Assembly: GCF_918731615.1 (NCBI RefSeq)
Contig: NZ_OU957226.1
Coordinates: forward strand, 1,798,001 to 1,862,000
Origin: Flavobacterium sp. CECT 9288
Lineage (GTDB): Bacteria > Bacteroidota > Bacteroidia > Flavobacteriales > Flavobacteriaceae
Reading direction: 5' to 3'
Length of the DNA: 64,000 nt
Every line of letters starts with the position of its first letter. The stretch's first letter is position 1. The notes beneath the pieces were generated by a model, which searched no databases, was not told the DNA's origin, and was given only the letters and a program-made list of their open reading frames with translations. Made by a program: the position numbers and the translations under genes. This document shows, piece after piece, positions 11,338 through 22,907 of this stretch.

Positions 11338-13245
11338 TTATTTATTCTTTTTATCTAAAGCTTTTTGTGCCTCGGCTTGCTCCATTACTTCTTGTAATTT
11401 TCTTTGGAACTTACTTTGTTTTTTGGGTTCTTTCAGTTTATTTTCTTGAATTTGTGCATGAATTTTATCACTGTCGATAAAATACTTTTTAATAACCAAC
11501 ATAATTAATATGGTAACCAAGTTTGATATAAAGTTGTACAAACTCAATCCAGCTCCATAGCTATTAAAGAAAAACAACATCATTATTGGCGAAACGTAAA
11601 TCATGATTTTCATCATCTTCGCCATATCTGGCATTCCTTCTTGTTGAGGAGCTGCCATTTGCTGATCTCCAGATGTCATTTTCATATAAAAGAAAATGGC
11701 TATAGCTGCAAGAATAGGAAACAAACTAATATGATTTCCATAAAAAGGAATATAAAAAGGTAATTTTACAATTTCATCAAAAGAAGAAAGGTCATCTGCC
11801 CAAAGAAAACTTTTTTGTCTCAACTCAAATGCAGATGGGAAAAACTGAAACGAAGCCATTAAAAAAGGCATTTGAATTAATGCTGGTATACAACCAGCCA
11901 TAGGGTTAACCCCTGCTTTATTGTAAAGCTTCATTGTTTCTTGTTGCTTTTTCATAGGATCTTTCTTAAACTTCTCTCCCAGCTCTGCAATTTCTGGACG
12001 CAGTAACTTCATTTTTGCTTGAGACAAGAATGATTTAAAAGTTATAGGCGACATAGCCAATTTTATCAATATAGTAAACAATATAATTGCAATACCATAG
12101 GCAATATACGATCCTAAGAAACCAAATAATGGTACAAATATAAAACGGTTAATCCAGCCTATAATTCCCCAACCCATTGTTATGATTTTTTCTAAATTTA
12201 GATCATAATTTGCTAAGGTTTTATAATCAGATGGTCCCATGTACCAACTTAATTTGTGATCAATTTCACCATTAGTAAACGCTAACGGAATATTTGCTTT
12301 AAATGACTTGGTAAAAGTGGTATCTACTTCCTCATCATTCATTAAGTTAGTTGATGTAACTTGTGCGTTCTCAAATGGAGTTTTAGAAACTAATATTGAA
12401 GCAAAGAAATGTTGTTTGAATGCTATAAAAGTTGGTTTTTCAAGTAACTCATTTTCAGAAGCTCCTAGTCCTGCATAGTCTACTTTACCGTCTTTGTGTT
12501 CGTAATATATTTCAGTATACTTGTTTTCATATGAAATACTTTTTTCATTTCTATGCGCCTTCAAATTCCATTCTAAATCTAAAGGTTTTGAAGTATTCAA
12601 AACTTTTTGAAGACCTTGAGAACGAATATCAAAACCAATCATGTAATTATTTGGCTTCAAAATATATTTATACTCTAAAAACTCATTGGCTCCAGCCTTT
12701 AATTTCATAGACAAAACTTGGTCTGCACCAATTTTTGTTAATGATGGCTCAAAATACAAATCTTTAGTATTCAAAGTACGGTTATCCAAAGTGACTAGCT
12801 GCACGTTTAAATTTGCATTATTGTCTTTGATTAATTCTACTAACTGTCCAGAACCTTTTTTAAATTTCTCATATTCTTTTAAGGTTGCCTCAACAATATA
12901 TCCTCCTTTATTGGCAATTGTAAGTTTTACCAAGTCGTTTTCAATTGTTGTTACGCTAGCCTTTGCAGATGGCAAAGTTGCAGAATAAGCAAAACTACCT
13001 AAAGATTTTTCTAATTGTGCCAATTGTGTTGTATCCCCAGTTGCGGCAACAGCTTGAGCAGCAATTTCAACTTTTTTTACTTCAAGAGCCTTTGCTTTTG
13101 CCTCTTTAATTTGCAATGCCTTTTGCGCTTTTTCTGCTGCAACCACCTTTGGATCTGGTTGATTTTGATACATGATAAAAATCAAGATTACAAAAATTAA
13201 GGCAAAACCGATAATTGAATTGAGGTCAAATTTTTTTTGTTCCAT
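11338..13245 (-). CDS. yidC: membrane protein insertase YidC
   Basis: 635 residues, the length usual for Gram-negative YidC. An N-terminal membrane anchor (about 9-25) is followed by a large periplasmic beta domain, then five membrane segments starting near residue 355 (GWGIIGWINRFIFVPLF) with the conserved segment PMAGCIPALIQMPFLMASF. The positively charged tail (KKQSKFQRKLQEVMEQ) is typical. It inserts inner-membrane proteins with or without SecYEG. It lies 65 bases downstream of pyrG and is probably co-transcribed with it. Confidence 0.97.
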   Translation of the reverse strand: MEQKKFDLNSIIGFALIFVILIFIMYQNQPDPKVVAAEKAQKALQIKEAKAKALEVKKVEIAAQAVAATGDTTQLAQLEKSLGSFAYSATLPSAKASVTTIENDLVKLTIANKGGYIVEATLKEYEKFKKGSGQLVELIKDNNANLNVQLVTLDNRTLNTKDLYFEPSLTKIGADQVLSMKLKAGANEFLEYKYILKPNNYMIGFDIRSQGLQKVLNTSKPLDLEWNLKAHRNEKSISYENKYTEIYYEHKDGKVDYAGLGASENELLEKPTFIAFKQHFFASILVSKTPFENAQVTSTNLMNDEEVDTTFTKSFKANIPLAFTNGEIDHKLSWYMGPSDYKTLANYDLNLEKIITMGWGIIGWINRFIFVPLFGFLGSYIAYGIAIILFTILIKLAMSPITFKSFLSQAKMKLLRPEIAELGEKFKKDPMKKQQETMKLYNKAGVNPMAGCIPALIQMPFLMASFQFFPSAFELRQKSFLWADDLSSFDEIVKLPFYIPFYGNHISLFPILAAIAIFFYMKMTSGDQQMAAPQQEGMPDMAKMMKIMIYVSPIMMLFFFNSYGAGLSLYNFISNLVTILIMLVIKKYFIDSDKIHAQIQENKLKEPKKQSKFQRKLQEVMEQAEAQKALDKKNK

Positions 13246-13310
13246 TTTAATATTTAAAAGTGTTTAATCTATTAGTAGCAAGTTTCAGTAAATGTTTCAC
13301 TACAACCTTA

Positions 13311-15035
<1,725 letters not shown>

Positions 15036-15074
15036 TTAAACCCATATTGATAACTTAAAAGCAAAATTTAAATG

Positions 15075-15305
15075 CTATGGTTTGGGATATTTTTTTTTAA
15101 TATTCCGAATCAAATCCTCTAGGCCATTAAGTTTTAATTCATAAACCAATTGTAATTGTTGCCCTAACTCACCTTTTGGAAAGCCTTTATTGGCATACCA
15201 AACAATATAATATTCAGGTATTTCTATTAAAAACCAGCCTTCATATTTACCAAAGGGCATTTTAGTATGAGCCAGTTTTATAAGCTGTTTTTGATTTTGA
15301 TCCAT
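15075..15305 (-). CDS. DUF3820 family protein
   Basis: A 76-residue protein from the ATG at 15305 (MDQNQKQL). The core MPFGKYEGWFLIEIPEYYIVWYANKGFP split over the centre is the DUF3820 pattern (MPFGKYKG..L.ELP..YL.W....GFP). Its function is unknown; similar domains accompany exonucleases. It lies behind the OsmC gene, separated from it by a terminator. Confidence 0.85.
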   Translation of the reverse strand: MDQNQKQLIKLAHTKMPFGKYEGWFLIEIPEYYIVWYANKGFPKGELGQQLQLVYELKLNGLEDLIRNIKKKYPKP

Positions 15306-15319
15306 TTTATAAAAAGAAA

Positions 15320-15345
15320 AAAGCAAGAAATAAATCTCTTGCTTT
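15320..15345 (-). terminator. intrinsic terminator behind the OsmC gene
   Basis: AAAGCAAGA (15320-15328) pairs with TCTTGCTTT (15337-15345), with an A-tract before it, so read on the minus strand the stem is followed by T-rich sequence. It lies between osmC and the DUF3820 gene. Confidence 0.7.
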
Positions 15346-15366
15346 ATATGTATTGATTACTATGTA

Positions 15367-15768
15367 TTATTTCCAGTTAAACGAAATGCTTTTTTCTATT
15401 TCTGGATGTAAGCTTAAAAAAACAGGACACGTTAAGGCAGCTCTTTCTAATATTGTTTTTTCTTTCTCATTTTGAGTTCCAAAAATATCAAATGCGATTT
15501 CAATTCTGCCTATTCTTCTTGGTTCTGCATTCATGATTTTAGTAACATTTGCAATAGAACCCTTTAAATCAACATTTAAATCTCTTGCTTTAATACCCAT
15601 AATAGTCATCATGCATGTAGCCAATGCGTTAGCAACGGTATCTGTAGGTGAAAAAGCTTCCCCTTTTCCGTTATTGTCTACTGGTGCGTCCGAAAGAATT
15701 TCTGTTCCAGATTGTAAATGAATCGACGATGTTCTTAAATCCCCTAGATATGTTACTCTTGATGTCAT
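15367..15768 (-). CDS. OsmC family protein
   Basis: 133 residues with the OsmC fold pattern: a central helix with ATCMMTIMGIKARD (Cys53 region) and the second redox Cys in LTCPVFLSLHPE. These two cysteines form the thiol-peroxidase site in OsmC/Ohr proteins. Its start codon overlaps the stop of the LysM gene by one base, so the two are translationally coupled. Confidence 0.87.
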   Translation of the reverse strand: MTSRVTYLGDLRTSSIHLQSGTEILSDAPVDNNGKGEAFSPTDTVANALATCMMTIMGIKARDLNVDLKGSIANVTKIMNAEPRRIGRIEIAFDIFGTQNEKEKTILERAALTCPVFLSLHPEIEKSISFNWK

Positions 15769-17711
15769 TACTTTGCTTCTTTTATCGTTAAATCTGTATC
15801 ATAATACAAGATATAAATTCCGTTATTACTATACCCTCCCGTTGTGTTTTTTGAGTAATCAAACTTATTATCTACTTGCTCTGTTGCAACTTCAAAGGTT
15901 GTTTCCTCAAACTTTTTACCTTGTGACAAACGCAAAAGCGTATCAAAGGTCACATCAAATCCTCGAGTTGCAAAAACACTTGGGTAGACTTTATTTTTCT
16001 TTTTGTATTCTTTTTCAAAAATTAAAGCCTCTGAAGATTCATTTTCTCGGCTTACTGATGGATACATCAATTTCAGTTTTGTTAAACTTGAAAAATTAAT
16101 TTCATCTGTATCTAATGTTTCATTTGGTTCTAAAATAACTAACTGTACCTTGTAAGTTGCCATAGCACTCATTAATGTAGAAAGTGTCCCTTTGATCATG
16201 CCCGTATTTTCGGTTTCCATGACTACATAATTCATCTTGTCTTTCACCAAAAGACTTTTGATACTTTCTGCTGTAATTCCTCCCGTAGCCGTTAGAGGTA
16301 CAAAACGCACATCTTTGTGATTGTCTGAAATAAATTTTATAACCGAACCTTTTTTCTTGTCTACAACTGCAATCATATTTCCGCCTTTGTTACGCATGTA
16401 GTCAAAAATAGCATTCTTAACCGCATCTGGATTAGGAACCGCCTGAAAAATATTTGCAAATTTCACTTCGTTTTCTTTAGACAAAGGAGATATAACTGAT
16501 ACTTGATTTTGTAAAACAAGCTCTGCCATTTTCTCTACGTTTGCTTGATAAAATGGCCCTATTATTGCGTCAGATTCATCAAGATTATTGCTTTTTAGCA
16601 ATGATGCCACTGCCGAACTGTTTTTAGTTTCTTGTGAATCTAGTATTTTTATTTCTACATTTAACCCTAATGTTTTTGCCGAATCAATTGCCATTAAAGC
16701 ACCCGAATAAAAATCTAAAGTCATGTTTAGAAATTTATCTTTTTTTAATCGAGCGGTAATAGAATTTACAGTGTCGTTTTCAATTTTTGAAACATTAAAT
16801 GGCAACAATAAGGCTAATTTCTTTCTCTCGTTATTTTTCTTAGCAAGGACAGCAAATTCCTTTTTTATAGCTTCTACTGGTGTGATAGTAGCTGATTCTG
16901 GAATTTTGATCTCCATTCCTACTTCTACTCCATTAGCTAATACTGGATTTTCTTTCAATAGTTCTTCTTGAGATAACCCCGACATTTTTGACAAACTGTA
17001 GAGTGTTTCTTTTGGCCTTACAACATAGCTTATAAAATTTACTTTAGGAGAAACCGGTTTAGAAACTACTTGTACAGACTCTTTTTTAACTTCAGTTGCT
17101 ATAACTGACTTTTCAATTTTGGCTGGATTTCCTTTAATAATTAGCTCGTAACCTATGGGCAAATTGGATACAATTTCAGGATTTTTTCTTTCTAATTCTT
17201 CAATAGTAATATCGTACTTATTAGCAATAGAGTATTTAGTTTCTTTAGCTAGAACAATGTGTTTAACCACTTTTTCTTGCGTAGGAACATTACTTTTTAA
17301 AGCCGTTTTAGATGGAATCACAAGAACTTGTCCAATTTTTAAAGCTTGAACATCTAGTAATGGGTTTTCTTTTTGCAGTTCCTCTGTTGTAACATCATAT
17401 TTTTTCAAAATTCCATACAAAGTCTCTTTTGGAGCCATGACATGTTTTGTTGCAGTTGCCTCTTTTTTTACTGGTAAAGCAATCGCTTTTTTTGCACTTG
17501 GACTTGGAATCAACAAAATACTATTCAATTGCAATCCTTTTTGAACATCTGGATTTAACTGGTAAATATCATACGGTGTCACTTTGTATTTTTGAGCAAT
17601 ACTATTGATAGTTTCTCCTTTTTCAACCTTGTGAGTTGTGGATTTATTTTGTGCAAACGTACTTATAGTAAACCACAAAGCAGTCGTGTATATTACAAAG
17701 AAGTATTTCAT
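15768..17711 (-). CDS. LysM-repeat protein with periplasmic binding domain (LpoA/YraM-like)
   Basis: About 647 residues from the ATG at 17711, which gives a signal peptide (MKYFFVIYTTALWFTIS). Four LysM repeats follow (the first around 27-70; motif YTxxxGETxxxIAxKYxVT..L..LNP) and should bind peptidoglycan in the periplasm. From about residue 290 on it resembles a type 1 periplasmic ligand-binding domain (KLALLLPFN, IIGPFYQANVEKMAEL), as in LpoA/YraM-type proteins. It could be an outer-wall factor that supports peptidoglycan synthesis. It is coupled to osmC downstream. Confidence 0.85.
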   Translation of the reverse strand: MKYFFVIYTTALWFTISTFAQNKSTTHKVEKGETINSIAQKYKVTPYDIYQLNPDVQKGLQLNSILLIPSPSAKKAIALPVKKEATATKHVMAPKETLYGILKKYDVTTEELQKENPLLDVQALKIGQVLVIPSKTALKSNVPTQEKVVKHIVLAKETKYSIANKYDITIEELERKNPEIVSNLPIGYELIIKGNPAKIEKSVIATEVKKESVQVVSKPVSPKVNFISYVVRPKETLYSLSKMSGLSQEELLKENPVLANGVEVGMEIKIPESATITPVEAIKKEFAVLAKKNNERKKLALLLPFNVSKIENDTVNSITARLKKDKFLNMTLDFYSGALMAIDSAKTLGLNVEIKILDSQETKNSSAVASLLKSNNLDESDAIIGPFYQANVEKMAELVLQNQVSVISPLSKENEVKFANIFQAVPNPDAVKNAIFDYMRNKGGNMIAVVDKKKGSVIKFISDNHKDVRFVPLTATGGITAESIKSLLVKDKMNYVVMETENTGMIKGTLSTLMSAMATYKVQLVILEPNETLDTDEINFSSLTKLKLMYPSVSRENESSEALIFEKEYKKKNKVYPSVFATRGFDVTFDTLLRLSQGKKFEETTFEVATEQVDNKFDYSKNTTGGYSNNGIYILYYDTDLTIKEAK

Positions 17712-17745
17712 CGTGTTTTTTATAAATTTTATATTCTTAACAAAC

Positions 17746-17782
17746 AACGGTATCAAATTTTATTCCAAAATCTGATACCGTT
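17746..17782 (-). terminator. intrinsic terminator behind guaA
   Basis: AACGGTATCA (17746-17755) pairs with TGATACCGTT (17773-17782), extended by AAATTTT/AAAAT pairing in the loop base. It lies between the guaA stop and the LysM gene start. Confidence 0.7.
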
Positions 17783-17826
17783 AATTCTTGTGCGCTTCTT
17801 ATCACGCTATTTTAATGGAATTTGAT

Positions 17827-19356
17827 TTATTCCCATTCAATTGTTGCAGGCGGTTTTGAACTGATATCATAGACCACTCTATTTACCCCTTTAACTTTAT
17901 TGATAATGTCATTTGAAACTTTCATTAAAAACTCATACGGAAGGTGAACCCAGTCAGCAGTCATACCATCAGTAGATTCTACGGCGCGCAATGCAATTAC
18001 TTTTTCATAAGTACGCTCATCACCCATAACTCCTACGCTATTAACCGGTAAAAGAATTGCTCCTGCTTGCCAAACTTTGTCATACAATCCCCAAGATTTT
18101 AATCCATCAATAAAAACAGCATCTACATCTTGTAAAATTTGTACTTTTTCTGGTGTAATATCCCCTAAGATACGTATTGACAAACCAGGTCCAGGAAAAG
18201 GATGTCTTCCTAGTAATTCTGGATCTATACCTAATGAAGCACCTACTCTTCTTACCTCATCTTTAAAAAGCATTCTGAGCGGTTCCACAATTTTCAATTT
18301 CATGTAATCTGGCAAACCACCTACATTATGATGTGATTTTATCGTTGCAGAAGGTCCTTTTACAGATACCGACTCAATTACATCTGGATAAATAGTTCCT
18401 TGTGCCAACCATTTTACATCTTCGATAATTTTTGACTCATCATCAAAAACTTCTACAAATACGCGGCCTATAATTTTACGTTTGGTTTCTGGGTCGCTTA
18501 CACCGGCTAATTCGGAGAGGAAACGATCTCCAGCATCCACTCCTTTTACATTCAATCCCATTCCTTTGTATTGATCTAATACATTTTGGAACTCATTTTT
18601 ACGTAACAAACCATTATTTACAAAAATACAATATAGATTTTTACCAATAGCTTGATGTAATAAAACTGCTGCTACTGTTGAATCTACACCTCCAGAAAGA
18701 CCCAAAACAACTTTATCTTCCTGTAATTTTTCTTTTAATTCAGAGACCATTTCTTCAACAAAAGCATTTGGAGTAAAGGTTTGAGGAACGTCAGCTATTT
18801 TTACCAAGAAATTCTCTAACATTTTAGAACCATCCGTTGAGTGAAAAACCTCAGGATGGTATTGTATTGCATAGGTAGTTTCGCCTTCAATTTTGTAAGC
18901 AGCAAACTCAACATCATGAGTGCTGGCTAGTTTTACACCATTTGTTGGCAAAGCTTTGATACTATCACTATGACTCATCCAAACTTGGCTATTTGGAGAA
19001 ACGCCTTCAAAGAAAATCTCATCTTCCTTGATAAATGATAAATTAGCTCTACCATATTCTCTAGTATTAGATGCAGCTACTTCACCACCGCTAAAATGAG
19101 ATAAATATTGAGCTCCATAACAAACTGCTAATAAAGGAAGCTTGCCTCTTATTTGAGATAAATCTGGATGGGGTGCATCGTCTGCGCGAACAGAAAATGG
19201 ACTACCTCCAAGAATTACTGCTTTATAAGATGATAAATCACTCGGAAAATGATTATATGGGAAAATTTCGCAGAATATATTTAATTCGCGAACTCTACGC
19301 GCAATAAGCTGTGTGTATTGCGATCCGAAATCTAAAATAAGTACGTTGTGTTGCAT
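17827..19356 (-). CDS. guaA: GMP synthase (glutamine-hydrolysing)
   Basis: 509 residues from the ATG at 19356 ([21 protein letters not shown]). The N-terminal class I amidotransferase has the nucleophile in AVCYGAQYL and QYHPE. The ATP pyrophosphatase has the PP-loop [12 protein letters not shown]. The C-terminal dimerisation domain ends with [11 protein letters not shown]. It converts XMP to GMP. The family match is unambiguous. Confidence 0.98.
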   Translation of the reverse strand: MQHNVLILDFGSQYTQLIARRVRELNIFCEIFPYNHFPSDLSSYKAVILGGSPFSVRADDAPHPDLSQIRGKLPLLAVCYGAQYLSHFSGGEVAASNTREYGRANLSFIKEDEIFFEGVSPNSQVWMSHSDSIKALPTNGVKLASTHDVEFAAYKIEGETTYAIQYHPEVFHSTDGSKMLENFLVKIADVPQTFTPNAFVEEMVSELKEKLQEDKVVLGLSGGVDSTVAAVLLHQAIGKNLYCIFVNNGLLRKNEFQNVLDQYKGMGLNVKGVDAGDRFLSELAGVSDPETKRKIIGRVFVEVFDDESKIIEDVKWLAQGTIYPDVIESVSVKGPSATIKSHHNVGGLPDYMKLKIVEPLRMLFKDEVRRVGASLGIDPELLGRHPFPGPGLSIRILGDITPEKVQILQDVDAVFIDGLKSWGLYDKVWQAGAILLPVNSVGVMGDERTYEKVIALRAVESTDGMTADWVHLPYEFLMKVSNDIINKVKGVNRVVYDISSKPPATIEWE

Positions 19357-19517
19357 GCGCAAAAATACTTTTTATATTTTGAATTGAAAAATTGAATTTT
19401 GAAAAATATTCATTTAATTTGCTTGCAATGTTATTCTCTACTTGTAAACTTTAAATTTCTAAAATCCATACTACAGAAATTTACGTACATCCCAAAATAA
19501 ATTCACAAAATGTAATT

Positions 19518-20045
19518 ATGAAAACAAAAATTTCTTTAGCCATAGCTGTATTGTTATTGATTGCGACTTCTTGCAATGTAATTGATGATTTACTCACTTT
19601 TAACATTGACAATGAAACAAGTATACAAATTGATAGTGCTTTTCCTGTTGGGACAGCTTTTACAATTATCACTCCTGATGTCACGACTAATTCAAGTGCC
19701 ACATTTGAAAACAATAATACGAAGGCCGATCTAGTTAAGGATGTAAAAATTACTGATTTGAAATTAACGATTACTAACCCTAGCAATAAATCATTTAGTT
19801 TTCTAAAATCGATACGATTGTTTATTTCAACAGATGCAAATGACGAGATTGAACTGGCATTTCTAGAAGACATTAATTCAACTGCCACTACTTTGAACCT
19901 AACGTGTACTTCGGCAAAACTTGACAAATACGTTAAAGCTCCATCGTATACTATTAGAACAAGAGCTGTTGTAAAAGAAACCTTGACTCAGGATATTACT
20001 GTAAAAGCCAATATGAAATTTAGAGTTACTGCTGATCCTTTTTAA
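19518..20045 (+). CDS. hypothetical lipoprotein
   Basis: 175 residues with a lipoprotein signal (MKTKISLAIAVLLLIATSC, Cys19). The rest is rich in Thr, Asn, Asp and beta-prone segments. No family recognised. It reads away from guaA and is followed 71 bases later by the nuclease gene, which may be co-transcribed. Confidence 0.75.
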   Translation: MKTKISLAIAVLLLIATSCNVIDDLLTFNIDNETSIQIDSAFPVGTAFTIITPDVTTNSSATFENNNTKADLVKDVKITDLKLTITNPSNKSFSFLKSIRLFISTDANDEIELAFLEDINSTATTLNLTCTSAKLDKYVKAPSYTIRTRAVVKETLTQDITVKANMKFRVTADPF

Positions 20046-20116
20046 AATCCAGTTAACCAAAAAAGATATTCTAAACTAAGAATTGCGAAGATTTTTATCC
20101 TTTTATACACTTACCG

Positions 20117-20920
20117 TTGAAACCATTTTTTTTATTTTTACTCTTACTTGTTCAGTTGTCTTTAACTGGACAAGTCAAAGTTATTTCTTGGAATATTGAA
20201 AATCTTGGTAAATCAAAGAGCAATGAAACCGTCAATTTTATTGCTCAAACCACCAGAGATTATGATATTATTGTCATACAAGAAGTAGTTGCTGGTTACG
20301 GTGGCGCACAAGCAGTGGCAAGGCTTGCAGATGCGTTAAATAGAAAAGGATCTAAATGGGATTACTCCATCAGCAATCCTACGTCCAGTAGCGCTTATAA
20401 AACAGAGCGATATGCTTTTTTGTGGAAAACAAGTAGAGTAAAACTTATTGGAACTCCTTGGCTAGAAAAAAAATACCATCTAGAAATAGATAGAGAACCG
20501 TATTACGCCACTTTTGAACTTGATAAAAAACAATTTACGCTTGTAAATTTTCACGCCATTACAAAAAGCAAGCAACCCGAAACGGAAATCAAACATTTCA
20601 AGTTTTTACCTACTTTATATTCCAATCTCAATTTGATTTTTTTAGGTGATTTTAATTGTCCGCAGTCGCATTCTGTTTTTGGCCCGTTAAAAAAAGTAGG
20701 ATATAAATCGGCGTTACAAAACCAAAAAACATCTTTGAAAAGGAAGTGCCAAAACAACAATTGTTTGGCGTCAGAATTTGACAATATCTTTTACAATTCA
20801 AATCGAATTTCGTTTTTAAATACAGGAGTAATTCATTTTTACAATAAATTCAATTCACTAGAAGAAGCTAGAAAAGTATCTGATCACATTCCTATTTGGA
20901 TGTCATTTAAGTTGCTTTAA
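20117..20920 (+). CDS. exported endonuclease/exonuclease/phosphatase family protein
   Basis: 267 residues starting at a TTG, which is the only start that keeps the signal peptide (MKPFFLFLLLLVQLSLTGQ). The EEP fold motifs are seen in order: SWNIENLG (Asn), VIQEV (Glu metal ligand), NFHA, LGDFNCP (Asp/Asn) and SDHIP (Asp-His catalytic pair) at the C-terminus. It is probably a secreted or periplasmic DNase I-like nuclease. Confidence 0.87.
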   Translation: MKPFFLFLLLLVQLSLTGQVKVISWNIENLGKSKSNETVNFIAQTTRDYDIIVIQEVVAGYGGAQAVARLADALNRKGSKWDYSISNPTSSSAYKTERYAFLWKTSRVKLIGTPWLEKKYHLEIDREPYYATFELDKKQFTLVNFHAITKSKQPETEIKHFKFLPTLYSNLNLIFLGDFNCPQSHSVFGPLKKVGYKSALQNQKTSLKRKCQNNNCLASEFDNIFYNSNRISFLNTGVIHFYNKFNSLEEARKVSDHIPIWMSFKLL

Positions 20921-20921
20921 T

Positions 20922-21764
20922 TTATTTAAAAACCTCAAATTCGGTTCCGTCAAAACTAGCAAAAACCATACTAGGATGTGAATCTTGATGGTAAATAGTA
21001 CCGTTGTGATCTATAGCAATAGCACCTGCAAAACCATCATAGGGTAATAATTCATTGAAGGTTTTATCAAAAGCATCTTTAAGTTGCATTCCGTCAGTAA
21101 CTCGAGTAACAATTTTTACAGCCGTTGCATTACTAACTATGTCTTCTCCCACTCCAGTCATGCTTACGCCACAAAAAGCATTGGCATAATTTCCTGCTAC
21201 AGTTGCAGAATCAGAAATTCGACCTGGAATTTCAAAACCTTTTCCACCTGTAGATGTAGCTACAGCAATTTTTCCATTTTGATCTAATGCTACACATCCT
21301 ACGGTTCCTGTTCCCGTAGCTTTTAATTTGGCTTCAAATTCAGCTCTACGTTGCGGAATTTCTGTAGAAAAATACTCAAACCCATTCGCTCTGGCAAAAT
21401 TAGTAGCTCCAGATCCTCCTAAAATTCGATCATCTTGTTGCATTAATAGAGCTGCTACCTCAATAGGATTTTTTACAGCTTCTATATTGATTACACCACT
21501 CATTTTTTGGGTTTCGCCATCCATGATTGCAGCACTCATCCTAATTTTTCCGTCACTTTGAATTTGTGAACCCGTTCCTGCATTAAAAAGAATATCATTT
21601 TCAAGTTGAGTTACAGCATAAACAACAGTTTCTGAAGCAGTATAAGTTTTTAAGTACTCATAAGAACGCATTACTATTTCTTCAAGTGCTTTCTGTTTTG
21701 CAATTTTAATATCATCTGAAGTTGATGATTCCGAAAAAAAACCGCCGTGTATAATTAGTTTCAT
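20922..21764 (-). CDS. isoaspartyl peptidase / type 2 asparaginase
   Basis: 280 residues from the ATG at 21764 (MKLIIHGG). An N-terminal nucleophile hydrolase that cleaves itself before Thr154 in GTGTVGCVALD; TSTGG and the downstream GVGED motif are also family features. These enzymes hydrolyse beta-aspartyl dipeptides. The next gene upstream is cyanophycinase, whose product is beta-Asp-Arg dipeptide, so the likely role here is the last step of cyanophycin breakdown. The gap to cphB is 30 bases, an operon-like arrangement. Confidence 0.92.
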   Translation of the reverse strand: MKLIIHGGFFSESSTSDDIKIAKQKALEEIVMRSYEYLKTYTASETVVYAVTQLENDILFNAGTGSQIQSDGKIRMSAAIMDGETQKMSGVINIEAVKNPIEVAALLMQQDDRILGGSGATNFARANGFEYFSTEIPQRRAEFEAKLKATGTGTVGCVALDQNGKIAVATSTGGKGFEIPGRISDSATVAGNYANAFCGVSMTGVGEDIVSNATAVKIVTRVTDGMQLKDAFDKTFNELLPYDGFAGAIAIDHNGTIYHQDSHPSMVFASFDGTEFEVFK

Positions 21765-21794
21765 AATGGAGTATAGCATTAAAGTTTGAAGAAT

Positions 21795-22667
21795 CTATAA
21801 ATAATGCGAAGATTGAATGTGCATTTTATGTGTATCCAAGTTGTAAGTGTCAAACTTACTCATTACGTGAGTGACCAAATGCGAAATGGATATGGGCTGT
21901 CCCAATTCTACTTTGGTTAAATTAGTATCTTTTATTTCTCGGCCGTCCACCAAAATTACAAGTCCAGACCCGATGGCTTCCATCTCTTTATTATTGGTAA
22001 TTAGCAAACCCGTATCTTCTCCAAGTCCTATTCCTAAAACTCTTGGATTCCCTACAACTGCTTGAAATAATCGACCAATACGACCGCGCTGAACAAAATG
22101 AGTGTCAATAATTACGCCATCAATAAGTCCTAGACCACTTGCAATTTTTACTTCACCTTTCAACAAGGCTTCAGAGCTGCTGCCTTGGTAAATCATATTG
22201 TTTGAAGCTGCTGCTGCACCTGCTGATGTTCCAGCATAAATAAACTCCTCATTATGATATTTATCAAGCAACATATCGTGAAAAGGAGTTCCGCCCAAAA
22301 TAGAGCTCAATCTTAATTGATCTCCTCCTGTAAACATTACAATATCAGCCGCTTTTAATCGTGCCAAAACTTCTGGATCAGCTGCCTGCTCTCTTCTTTC
22401 AATAGTCAGTATAGCTACGTTCTTTGCATTTAAATAAGTAAATGCCTTTACATATTCGGGACCAATTTCACGCGGAATTACAGATGCCGTTGTAACAATC
22501 TCTATTCTAGATTCCTCTTTATACTTTGATTCGTTAAGAATTCTTTTTAAAATTCCAGTTTCAAAAAAATTTAAATTGGTATTCGCATTTTTATCTAAAT
22601 CAGTTTCTGTAAAACTTCCTTTGTCTACAGCACCACCTATAATTATCAGTTTTCCAAGTATATTCAT
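21795..22667 (-). CDS. cphB: cyanophycinase
   Basis: 290 residues, usual length. A serine peptidase of the S51 type with the nucleophile Ser148 in AGTSAGAAA, preceded by FTGGDQLRL. It is an exo-peptidase that releases beta-Asp-Arg dipeptides from cyanophycin. It is divergent from cphA, with 240 bases between, and precedes the isoaspartyl peptidase in a two-gene operon. Confidence 0.94.
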   Translation of the reverse strand: MNILGKLIIIGGAVDKGSFTETDLDKNANTNLNFFETGILKRILNESKYKEESRIEIVTTASVIPREIGPEYVKAFTYLNAKNVAILTIERREQAADPEVLARLKAADIVMFTGGDQLRLSSILGGTPFHDMLLDKYHNEEFIYAGTSAGAAAASNNMIYQGSSSEALLKGEVKIASGLGLIDGVIIDTHFVQRGRIGRLFQAVVGNPRVLGIGLGEDTGLLITNNKEMEAIGSGLVILVDGREIKDTNLTKVELGQPISISHLVTHVMSKFDTYNLDTHKMHIQSSHYL

Positions 22668-22907
22668 TTGGCAAAAATAACTAAAAACTTAAAAATTACC
22701 ATTTGCAAGGGCGTTTATTTAAAAAAAATACAATTTGAAGCATAATATTGCATAAAATTTTTATTTCATATCAAAAATGGCTACATTAGTAAAATCCTTG
22801 CTTTTATTTTAATTTCTAATACATTGTTTTTGAAAAACATTTCAAAACTCAAATTCTAGAATAAAAACATCTGTTTGGCTTTCACCTAAAAAAATCATTT
22901 TGCTTTT

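Noticed and set aside
22668..22907. Possible riboswitch between cphB and cphA
   Set aside because: The 240 bases are AT-rich without a recognisable aptamer or terminator structure; they most likely hold only two divergent promoters.
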